The position numbers and the translations under genes were made by a program. A stretch of DNA of 64,000 bases from Comamonadaceae bacterium (GTDB taxonomy: Bacteria; Pseudomonadota; Gammaproteobacteria; Burkholderiales; Burkholderiaceae_C). This document shows, in pieces, positions 34,994 to 43,086 of the stretch. The stretch's first letter is position 1, and every line of letters starts with the position of its first letter. Below the pieces are notes generated by a model. It ran no database searches and was not told the DNA's origin. It saw nothing but the letters and a program-made list of their open reading frames with translations. The stretch is from assembly GCA_947455465.1 (NCBI GenBank), contig CANGNS010000022.1, positions 1 through 64,000 on the forward strand, in the 5' to 3' direction.

Positions 34994-36874
34994 ATGCGCG
35001 CTATGGCCAGCGGCAACTTGAAAGCATCGCAGGTGGGTGCGGTATACCGCCTGGCGGCTCTGTGCGCGCTCGGCCTGCTGGGCCTATTGCTCACCGCGGC
35101 GCAGGCGCAATCGGCCAGCAAGGCTAAGGGCCCCGCTGCGGTAAGCCCCGCACGCACAGCGCGCCCCAATATCGTGATCCTGGTGGCCGACGATTGGGGC
35201 TTTAGCGATGTGGGCGCCTTTGGCAGCGAAATTGCCACGCCGCACCTTGACGCTTTGGCGCGCCGGGGCATGCGCTTTTCCAACTTCCATGTCGCCGCCA
35301 CCTGTTCGCCCACGCGCGCCATGCTGCTGACCGGCGTGGACCACCACCGCAATGGCGTGGGCAATATGCCCGAGACCATGCCCCCGGAGCACGAAGGTCG
35401 CCCCGGTTACCAAGGCGTCTTGGCCCCGGACACCGTGACGCTGGCCACCTTGCTGCGCGACCAGGGCTACCACACCTACATCACCGGCAAATGGCATGTC
35501 GGCAAAACGCCCGAGAACCTGCCTGGGCAGCGCGGTTTTGAACGCTCTTTTATCCAGGCCGACAGCGGCACCGACAACTGGGAAGACCGCCCGTACATGA
35601 TGTTGTACGACAAGACCTACTGGTTTTCGCAGGACAAGCCAGCCACCTTGCCCAAAGACTTTTACTCATCGCGCTTTTTCGTGGACAAGGCGCTGGATTA
35701 CATCGACGCCCAGCACGGCGACGGCAAACCGTTTATGGCCTATATTGGTTTTCAGGCCAACCACATTCCCATCCAGGCGCCGGCCGACTATGTCGCCAAA
35801 TACCGGGGCCGCTACGACCAGGGCTGGGGCGCGCTGCGCCAGGCGCGCCGCGAAGGCGCCATGCGCAGCGGCGTGTTGCCGCAAGGCGTGCCCATGGGCG
35901 AGCTGGCCAGCACCGTGCCCTGGGAGCGCCTGAGCCCGCAGCAACGCCAGCTCCAGGCCCGGCGCATGGAGGTTTATGCGGGCATGGCCGAGGCCATGGA
36001 CGCGCACATCGGCCGCCTGGTGGCGCATCTGCGGGAGATCGGGCAGCTGGACAACACCGTGTTCGTGTTTTTGTCAGACAACGGCTCGGACCCGGCCGAT
36101 CCCTTCAACATACCCACGGCCAACGCCTGGGTACGCCTGCATTACGAGGTGAACGCCGACCCCTTGGGCGGCAAAGGCACGTTCTCGGCCAACGGCCCGT
36201 CCTGGGCCAGCGCCACGGTGGGGCCTTTGAGTGGTTACAAATACTTTGCCTCGGAAGGCGGCTTGCGCGTGCCCATGATCATTGCGGGTGTACCCGGCGC
36301 GCGCGCCGGTGCCGTGGCGCCCGCCCTCACGCATGTGAGTGACATCGTGCCCACCTTGCTCGATGTGGCGGGCATCGCCGCGCATGAAGGGCGCTACCGC
36401 GATCGCACGGTGCAGCCGCTCAGCGGGCACAGTTTGTTGCCCCTTTTAACCGGACAGGCCAGCACCGTGCGCGGGCCGAACGAGGTGCTGGGCTACGAGA
36501 TGGCCGGAAGCGCGGCTTTGTTCAAGGGCGACTACAAGCTGGTCAAAAACATTGCGCCGCTGGGCGACGGGCAGTGGCGCTTGTTCCACCTGCGCAGCGA
36601 CCCCGGCGAAACGCAGGACCTGCGCCAGAGCCAGGCCACTGTGTTTGCCGCCATGCAGGCCGACTACGCGCAGTACGCCAAAGACTATGGCGTCTTGCCC
36701 GTGCCCGAGGGCTTTGATTTGCAAAAAGCGGGTTTGCACTACGCCGTACACCACTACCTGCTGCCCAAGCTGCGTGCGGCCTGGCCGCTGTGGCTAGGGC
36801 TGGGTTTGCTGCTGGCGGCCTGGCTGTGGTGGCGAAGGGTGCGAGGCCGCACCAGGGGCCGGGCTACTTCTTGA
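34994..36874 (+). CDS. Arylsulfatase with C-terminal transmembrane anchor
   Basis: RPNIVILVADDWGFSDVGAFG; TCSPTRAMLLTG; C-terminal LWLGLGLLLAAWLWWRRVRGRTRGR. Confidence 0.92.
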   Translation: MRAMASGNLKASQVGAVYRLAALCALGLLGLLLTAAQAQSASKAKGPAAVSPARTARPNIVILVADDWGFSDVGAFGSEIATPHLDALARRGMRFSNFHVAATCSPTRAMLLTGVDHHRNGVGNMPETMPPEHEGRPGYQGVLAPDTVTLATLLRDQGYHTYITGKWHVGKTPENLPGQRGFERSFIQADSGTDNWEDRPYMMLYDKTYWFSQDKPATLPKDFYSSRFFVDKALDYIDAQHGDGKPFMAYIGFQANHIPIQAPADYVAKYRGRYDQGWGALRQARREGAMRSGVLPQGVPMGELASTVPWERLSPQQRQLQARRMEVYAGMAEAMDAHIGRLVAHLREIGQLDNTVFVFLSDNGSDPADPFNIPTANAWVRLHYEVNADPLGGKGTFSANGPSWASATVGPLSGYKYFASEGGLRVPMIIAGVPGARAGAVAPALTHVSDIVPTLLDVAGIAAHEGRYRDRTVQPLSGHSLLPLLTGQASTVRGPNEVLGYEMAGSAALFKGDYKLVKNIAPLGDGQWRLFHLRSDPGETQDLRQSQATVFAAMQADYAQYAKDYGVLPVPEGFDLQKAGLHYAVHHYLLPKLRAAWPLWLGLGLLLAAWLWWRRVRGRTRGRATS

Positions 36875-37289
36875 TGCGTTCGGCCAGCATTTTGTAGCCG
36901 TTGGCGTTCGGGTTGATACCATCTTCCTCGACGCGGCTGATCGGAAGCACCACATCGTCGTAATCGGCGGCGATGCGCCGGATGATGTTTTGGGTGCGGC
37001 TCACGTCCAACTGGAATTTGGGCTCATTGCCGGCCGGCAAAATCCAGTACACCTTGTCCGCCTCGGTCAGTTTGCGCAGGATACGCAGCTCGGTCTCGGT
37101 GTAGACATAAAAATGGTCATGCGAGCCCAGGCTGATGATCACCCGCTTGGCCACCAGCGGCGTTTTTTTCATGAACTCCTTGTTCCACTTTTGGGAACTG
37201 AGGCCTTCTTGGCTATAGGTTTTGCACTCCGGGCGCAGCTCGGCCAGGCCTGCGGCGATTCCGTCTCCAACGATCAAACACTCCAACAT
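36864..37289 (-). CDS. SGNH-hydrolase-like protein with apparently degenerate active site
   Basis: LIVGDGIAAG block I-like; ISLGSHDHF; DGINPNANGYKMLAERI block V-like. Confidence 0.55.
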   Translation of the reverse strand: MLECLIVGDGIAAGLAELRPECKTYSQEGLSSQKWNKEFMKKTPLVAKRVIISLGSHDHFYVYTETELRILRKLTEADKVYWILPAGNEPKFQLDVSRTQNIIRRIAADYDDVVLPISRVEEDGINPNANGYKMLAERIKK

Positions 37290-37299
37290 CGCCTGTCCT

Positions 37300-38091
37300 T
37301 TAAAAAATGCCTTGCGCCGAGCAGGCCAGTATGGCCGGAAAGCTGACCAACCAGGCCCAGAAAAACCGGTTCAGTCCAAAGAACCAAAACACCAAGAAAT
37401 GAAACACCAGCGCCACCGCGCAAAACGCCCAGGCCGCCAGCGGATGCCACAGCGCCAGCGGAGAGCAGCATTCCCACACTATAAAGGCCCAGGCGCCCAG
37501 GCGCCCCAAGAGCGGGTGGTGCAGCAAGTGGCCGGGCGCCAGGGGCCCGTAAACCGCGCCGTCCAGAAAAATCGGCATCGCTGTGCCGCTGCGCCATTGC
37601 GGCTGCAATAGCTTGACCCAGCCCGACACAAAGTACGAGGTCACCGATTGCAGGCAGACGTACCACAGCCCGGCGCGCCAGCCCAGGGCCGGGTTGCCCG
37701 CCAGCGCCACGCTGTGCACGATGAGCAAGCCGGTCAGCGCCACCAGGGTCATAAAGTCACTGCCGCCATTGAAGGCGCCGCGCCAACGGATCAGCACCAG
37801 CAGATGGCTGATAAACAAAAACAGCACCAGGCCCCAATTGCTGCCGTGCAGTGCAATCAGCGCCAGCACGGGTAAGCGCAGCAAAAGCTGCAGGCGCAGC
37901 GCACCCGGCGTAAACAGACGGTCGAGCCCCTGGCGGATCCAGGCTTGCGGCACATCGGCCCGCTGCAAGCGCCAGGGGGCGTAGCCATCGTCGGCCAACG
38001 CGGGCAGCAGGCGCAGGTATTCCAGGGTTTGGATCAGCAGGCTCAGGCAGAGCAGCCACTCCAGCCAGCGCGCGCCCAGACTTAAAGGCAT
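37300..38091 (-). CDS. HTTM/DoxX-like multi-pass membrane protein
   Basis: Several TM helices; conserved-looking FNGGSDFMTLVALTGLL and YFVSGWVKLLQPQWRSG. Confidence 0.6.
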   Translation of the reverse strand: MPLSLGARWLEWLLCLSLLIQTLEYLRLLPALADDGYAPWRLQRADVPQAWIRQGLDRLFTPGALRLQLLLRLPVLALIALHGSNWGLVLFLFISHLLVLIRWRGAFNGGSDFMTLVALTGLLIVHSVALAGNPALGWRAGLWYVCLQSVTSYFVSGWVKLLQPQWRSGTAMPIFLDGAVYGPLAPGHLLHHPLLGRLGAWAFIVWECCSPLALWHPLAAWAFCAVALVFHFLVFWFFGLNRFFWAWLVSFPAILACSAQGIF

Positions 38092-38594
38092 GGCAGCACC
38101 GGCGAGACCAGCATGGTGTCTTGTTCCAGCGGGCCATGCAGCCCGGGCAGCACCATGCGCACTTCAAACTGGCAGTGGGTTTCTTGGGGGGCTAGCGTGC
38201 GCCCCAGAATCTGCACCCAGTGCGCCACCAAGGCATAGCTCACCAGCGTGCGGGCGTCGGCGCCCTCGGGCAATTGGTTGAGGTCGGTGGCCAGATGCTC
38301 GACCAGGTTTTGCTGGGTCAGCGCCAAATTGGTTTGCGGGTTGTGCACCAGGTGCCGCAGGCGGCGCTGCTCGCGGGGGTAGATGTGCGTCCAATCGGAC
38401 CAGCCGGACCCTTGGGCCGGCTGCTGCCCAAAGCGCACATACAGGTGGGGCACATGGCCCACGGCATGGAAGAACTTCCAGTTGGGGAAAAAAGCGCGCA
38501 AGAGAAAGAACCACGGCCCGCTGATCACCGGCGTTTGGATGACCAAGGCGCCCAGCAAAATCAGCAAATAGACCAGTAAGGGGGTATCGCCCAA
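38082..38594 (-). CDS. Hypothetical membrane-associated protein paired with the HTTM-like gene
   Basis: N-terminal TM; start/stop overlap of 10 bp with 37300-38091. Confidence 0.55.
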   Translation of the reverse strand: MGDTPLLVYLLILLGALVIQTPVISGPWFFLLRAFFPNWKFFHAVGHVPHLYVRFGQQPAQGSGWSDWTHIYPREQRRLRHLVHNPQTNLALTQQNLVEHLATDLNQLPEGADARTLVSYALVAHWVQILGRTLAPQETHCQFEVRMVLPGLHGPLEQDTMLVSPVLPCL

Positions 38595-38797
38595 TTCGTT
38601 ACACCTTTGCGAAAAAACCAGCCGCCCTCGGGGCGCAGGGGCCGTGCCCCGTCAGCGCTGTGCTGGCAGGCATTGTAGGCAGGCCCCTGCCTGGGACGCA
38701 CGGGCGGGGCTGCGGTACTATTCTGCGGCGCAGCCGTTGGCGTGCCAGGGCGCCCGCAAGCGGACCACGGTTTATCGATACCCAACAAGGAGACAAG

Positions 38798-39592
38798 ATG
38801 GCATCTATTTCAAAACGCAATTTGCTGCAATCGGGCGGCCTCATGGGCGCAGGCGCGCTATTGGGCTGCGCCACGCCAGGCATCAGCCAATCGGCGGTGA
38901 AAACCCCGTTTGCCGTGCCCGCGGTGTACGTGCCCATTGTGGACAGCGACGAAATGTACCCGGTGCGCCGGATTTACTGCATAGGGCGCAACTATGCCGC
39001 CCATTCCCGCGAAATGGGATCGGACCCGACCCGCGAGCCGCCATTCTTCTTTCAAAAACCCACCGACGCGATCCAAAACGTGCCCATCGGTGTGGTGGCC
39101 GACCATCCCTACCCCAGCTTGACGAAAAACTACCACTACGAGGCCGAACTGGTCGCCGCACTGGGCAAGGGCGGGCGCAATATCCCTGTGGACCAGGCGC
39201 TCTCGCACGTCTATGCCTACAGCCTGGGCCTGGACATGACGCGCCGCGATCTGCAGCGCGCCCTGGGCGACGAGAAAAAGCCCTGGGAAATTGGCAAAAG
39301 CTTTGACCACTCGGCGCCCATCGGCCCGATGCACAAAGTGGCCAAAACCGGTCATTTCACCAAGGGCAGCATCTGGCTCAAGGTCAATGGCCAGACCAAG
39401 CAAAACGCCAACCTCAATCAAATGATCTGGTCGGTGGCCGAGCAAATTTCCAAGCTGTCCGAAGCCTTTGAGCTATTCCCCGGCGACATCATTTACTCGG
39501 GCACCCCTGAGAACGTGGGCCCCGTGGTGCGCGGCGATGTCATCGAGATGCACATCGACGGCTTGCCCAACCTCAGCGTCAAAATCGTCTAA
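38798..39592 (+). CDS. Fumarylacetoacetate hydrolase-family protein with export signal
   Basis: IYCIGRNYAAHSREMG, FFFQKPTDAI, YEAELVAALGKGG, GDIIYSGTPENVGPV; N-terminus SKRNLLQSGGLMGAGALLGCATPG. Confidence 0.85.
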   Translation: MASISKRNLLQSGGLMGAGALLGCATPGISQSAVKTPFAVPAVYVPIVDSDEMYPVRRIYCIGRNYAAHSREMGSDPTREPPFFFQKPTDAIQNVPIGVVADHPYPSLTKNYHYEAELVAALGKGGRNIPVDQALSHVYAYSLGLDMTRRDLQRALGDEKKPWEIGKSFDHSAPIGPMHKVAKTGHFTKGSIWLKVNGQTKQNANLNQMIWSVAEQISKLSEAFELFPGDIIYSGTPENVGPVVRGDVIEMHIDGLPNLSVKIV

Positions 39593-39600
39593 GCGGCACC

Positions 39601-40260
39601 TTATGGCGCGGCGATTTCCACCAGGATTTCGTTGCGCCTAAAGGGTGGCAGCGTCCAGGGCGGGTCGTAGCGGGCCAGCTGCGGCGGGCCCAAGGGTGTG
39701 AGCTTTTGGGCCACTACCCAAGCGACAGCCTCCTCGTTGCGCTGCTGCACCCGGGCGTTGGTGTTCAGGCCCGAATAGCGCAGGACGGCAAACCATTTGG
39801 CGGGTACTTCTTCAAGTTGCACCTCTTGGTTGTTGGGCTTGGGTAGCGTAGCCAGTGTGTACTGGCGTGGCATGACAAAGTGCACCCGCCAGCGCTGGGT
39901 GGCCCCGGGGGCACTGGCAGCGGCTTGCGGCGCCATGGTGACGGGTGCCGTCATGGCAATTTTTTGGGATGCGGCTTCGGGGGCCATGGTGACGGGCGCG
40001 GTCATGGCAATTTTGGCTGCCGTGCGTTCGCCCACGGCCACGTTGTTGCCAAAAATATAGTCGGCGATCAGCCGAAAGCCACGGCTGGAGGCCTCGTCCA
40101 TATCGCCTTGCACCCAGGTTTGGGCGACGATAAAAGGCGCGTACTTGCGGATTTCCATCGCGCCGTCTTTGCGCAGCACCTCAAAAGCGGGTTCTTCAAT
40201 GGCCATGGCCGGTCCGGCAATCAGCAGCAGTGCTGCCATCCAACGCGTCATTATTTGCAT
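39601..40260 (-). CDS. SOUL heme-binding family protein
   Basis: IEEPAFEVLRKDGAMEIRKYAPFIVAQTWVQGDMDEASSRGFRLIADYIFGNN. Confidence 0.85.
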   Translation of the reverse strand: MQIMTRWMAALLLIAGPAMAIEEPAFEVLRKDGAMEIRKYAPFIVAQTWVQGDMDEASSRGFRLIADYIFGNNVAVGERTAAKIAMTAPVTMAPEAASQKIAMTAPVTMAPQAAASAPGATQRWRVHFVMPRQYTLATLPKPNNQEVQLEEVPAKWFAVLRYSGLNTNARVQQRNEEAVAWVVAQKLTPLGPPQLARYDPPWTLPPFRRNEILVEIAAP

Positions 40261-40263
40261 AGT

Positions 40264-41559
40264 TCATCCGTGGTAGCCCATGGTCTGGGGCAGCCAGAGC
40301 ACGATGGGTGGGAAAAAAGTAATCGCCAGCAGCAGGCCCAGCAGCATCAGCAAAAAAGGCCAGCCCTCTTTCATCATGGCGCCAATCGGGATGCCGGTGA
40401 GCGCTTTGGTGACAAACAGCAGCATGCCAAAGGGCGGATGAATCAGGCCAATCATCATATTGAGCACCACCAAAACCCCGAAGTGCACCAGGTCAATGCC
40501 CAAAAGCCGCGCCGCAGGCAGCAGCATGGGCACAAACACCAGCAGCAGCACCGAAACGTCGAGCACGCAACCCAGGGCCAAAAACAAGACATTGACCAGA
40601 AGCAAGAACCCGGTGCGCGACAGGCCTTGGGCGCTGACCCATTGGGCCAGCGCTTGCGGCACGGCCTCGGCGGTCAGGGCGTAATTGAGCATGAAGGAGC
40701 CGGCCAAAATCACGGTAATGGTGGCGCTGGCCCGGGTCGATTCCATGACCACCGCCCAAAAGCTGCGCCAGCTGAGCGCCCGAAATACCAGGGCGGCCAG
40801 CACCAGAGCGTGCAAGGCCGCCACGGCCGCTGCCTCAGTGGGGGTAAACGCCCCGCTGTAAATGCCGCCCAGCAGCACCAGCGGCATAGACAGGGGCAGG
40901 GCGCCGCGCCAAACCAGGCCGGCCCATTGCGCGCGGGGCACCGGCGCCTCACGCGGCATATTGCGCCGCACGGCGATCCCGTGCACCACCAGCATCATCA
41001 AAGCGGCCATCAAAAAGCCCGGCAGTACGCCGCCCAAAAACAGCGCGCCCACCGAGGTGCCCGAGACCAGCGCATAGATCACCATTGGAATCGAGGGCGG
41101 GATGATGGGCCCCAGCGTGGCGCTGGCCACCACCACCGCGCCGGCAAAGCCCGGCGTGTATTCCGGCTTTTTGAGCATTTGGCGGATGGTCACCAGCCCA
41201 GGCCCCGCCGCATCGGCGATGGCGCTGCCGCTCATGCCCGAGAAAATCACGCTCACCAAAATGTCCACCTGCGCCAGCCCGCCCCGCATGGGGCCGACCA
41301 GAATGCGGCAAAAATCAAAAATCCGCTCGCTTACCGTGCCGGCGTTCATCAGGTTGGCGGCAAATACAAACAGGGGCACGGCCAGCAGCACATAGCTGTT
41401 GTACATGCCGTTGCAGACCTGCTCGGCCACCAGGCCCAGGTCCTGCCCGCTGGCCAGCAAATAGGCAATGCCGGCGGCCAGCATGCCAAAGCCGATGGGC
41501 ATGCGCAGCAGCAGGGTGGCAAGCAGCACCAGAGCGAGCGCGAGCAAAGCGGTGGACAT
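40264..41559 (-). CDS. dctM: TRAP transporter large permease (DctM)
   Basis: Hydrophobic; GGLAQVDILVSVIFSGMSGSAIADAAGPG. Confidence 0.92.
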   Translation of the reverse strand: MSTALLALALVLLATLLLRMPIGFGMLAAGIAYLLASGQDLGLVAEQVCNGMYNSYVLLAVPLFVFAANLMNAGTVSERIFDFCRILVGPMRGGLAQVDILVSVIFSGMSGSAIADAAGPGLVTIRQMLKKPEYTPGFAGAVVVASATLGPIIPPSIPMVIYALVSGTSVGALFLGGVLPGFLMAALMMLVVHGIAVRRNMPREAPVPRAQWAGLVWRGALPLSMPLVLLGGIYSGAFTPTEAAAVAALHALVLAALVFRALSWRSFWAVVMESTRASATITVILAGSFMLNYALTAEAVPQALAQWVSAQGLSRTGFLLLVNVLFLALGCVLDVSVLLLVFVPMLLPAARLLGIDLVHFGVLVVLNMMIGLIHPPFGMLLFVTKALTGIPIGAMMKEGWPFLLMLLGLLLAITFFPPIVLWLPQTMGYHG

Positions 41560-41562
41560 GGC

Positions 41563-42060
41563 TTAGACCAAAGACGTGTCGTGCAAGCCCTGCCCCCGCA
41601 GCGCTTGCATCATGGCCCAGGCGCTGCGCAACACCAGGGCGATAAGCAGCAGCACAAAGGGCAGGTACACCCACATCAGCGGCAGACCCAGCACCGGCGA
41701 GCCTTCGCGGCGCATGAAGTGCACATAGTCCCAGCTGGCGGGCAGGGCGCAGGCGGCCAGGCCGCCGACCAGCGCGTTACCTGCCAGGCGCATGGCCAGG
41801 CGGGTGCGCGGGCCAGCCAGGTTCCACAGCAGGTCAAAAACCACATGCTCGCGCTCGGGGACCACGGCGGCTGCCGTCCACAAAATCACCCAGATGTAGA
41901 GGATGACGGCGGCCTCGTCGGTCCAGGGCAGGGGCTGGTTCCAGACAAAGCGGGCCGCGATCTGGACCACAAACACCACAAACAGCGCCAAAAACAAGAG
42001 TCCCGACAGGGCTGCGCCCACTTGGTGCGCCCAGCGCATGGCCGTTTGCAGCGCCGCCAT
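41563..42060 (-). CDS. dctQ: TRAP transporter small permease (DctQ)
   Basis: Four-TM protein adjacent to DctM and DctP. Confidence 0.88.
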   Translation of the reverse strand: MAALQTAMRWAHQVGAALSGLLFLALFVVFVVQIAARFVWNQPLPWTDEAAVILYIWVILWTAAAVVPEREHVVFDLLWNLAGPRTRLAMRLAGNALVGGLAACALPASWDYVHFMRREGSPVLGLPLMWVYLPFVLLLIALVLRSAWAMMQALRGQGLHDTSLV

Positions 42061-42062
42061 GG

Positions 42063-43076
42063 CTAGCGCACGGCCTCGATACGCTCGATCAGCTCTTTGG
42101 GCCAGGCCTTGGCGTAGTCCGAGTTGTCATACGCCTTGTGCACCGCTGCGCGAAAGGCCCCCAGGTCGGGCGTGCTGATTTGCAGGCCTTCTTTGCGGAA
42201 AAAGGCCAGCAATTGCGCCTCTTCTTTGATGCGGTTCTCGTTGTTGAATTGCACTGCTGCCTGCGCTGCGTCCATCACATGCTGGCGCAGGGCGGGGCTC
42301 AGCCCTTGCAGGCACTTGTTGGAAATGGTGATGAACAGCGCATCAACCAAATGGCCTGTGAGCACGATTTGCTTGGTCACCTCGTAAAACTTGGCCGCGC
42401 GCACCGAGGGCAGGGGGTTGTCCTGGCCGTCGATGGTGCCGGTTTTCAGGCCCATGTAGACCTCGCCAAAGGCCAGCGGCGTGGCCGTGGCGCCCAGCGC
42501 CTCGCCCAAAAACAGCCATTCTTTGGAGCCGGGCATGCGCAGTTTGAGGCCCTTGAGGTCGGCCGGCGTTTTGACGCTGCGCAGCTCGCGCAAATTGAGC
42601 TGGCGCGTGCCCAGGTAGGCGGTGGCCAGCGGGGTGACGTCCATTGTGGCGGACACGGTTTTAAACAAACTTTGGCCTATCGGCCCTTGGAAAATCTTTT
42701 GCTGCTGCGCGCTGTCGCGCACGCGGTAACCGGCGGTGAATATTGAAAACTCGGGCACCAGTTTGGCGATATCAAAGGCCGAGAGCGTGGCCAGCTCCAG
42801 GTTGCCGCGCGCCATGGCGGTGGCCTCGGCGCCTTGTTTAAACAAGGAGGCATTGAGGTTGATTTGGACATCGAATGCGCCGGGTGCGCGTTGGTCCAGG
42901 TGCTCTTTGAATACCATCCACATCTTGGCATGCCAGTCGTCGGGCACCGCCGGACTGGAGATGCGCAGCACGGTTTTGCTTTGGGCCTGCGCAGCGCCCA
43001 GCGCGGTCAGTCCGGTCGTGGCGGCAGTGGCGGCCAGCAGGGTGCGGCGGGCGAGGGCGGCGGGGTCTTTGGGCAT
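42063..43076 (-). CDS. dctP: TRAP transporter substrate-binding protein (DctP)
   Basis: Signal peptide; LRMPGSKEWLFLGEALGATATPLAFGEVYMGLKTGTIDGQDNPL. Confidence 0.93.
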   Translation of the reverse strand: MPKDPAALARRTLLAATAATTGLTALGAAQAQSKTVLRISSPAVPDDWHAKMWMVFKEHLDQRAPGAFDVQINLNASLFKQGAEATAMARGNLELATLSAFDIAKLVPEFSIFTAGYRVRDSAQQQKIFQGPIGQSLFKTVSATMDVTPLATAYLGTRQLNLRELRSVKTPADLKGLKLRMPGSKEWLFLGEALGATATPLAFGEVYMGLKTGTIDGQDNPLPSVRAAKFYEVTKQIVLTGHLVDALFITISNKCLQGLSPALRQHVMDAAQAAVQFNNENRIKEEAQLLAFFRKEGLQISTPDLGAFRAAVHKAYDNSDYAKAWPKELIERIEAVR

Positions 43077-43086
43077 AGCAAATTCC

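Noticed and set aside
39880-42066. 728-aa plus-strand ORF
   Set aside because: Antisense to SOUL and TRAP genes; His/Gln/Arg-rich low-complexity translation typical of a GC-rich shadow frame.
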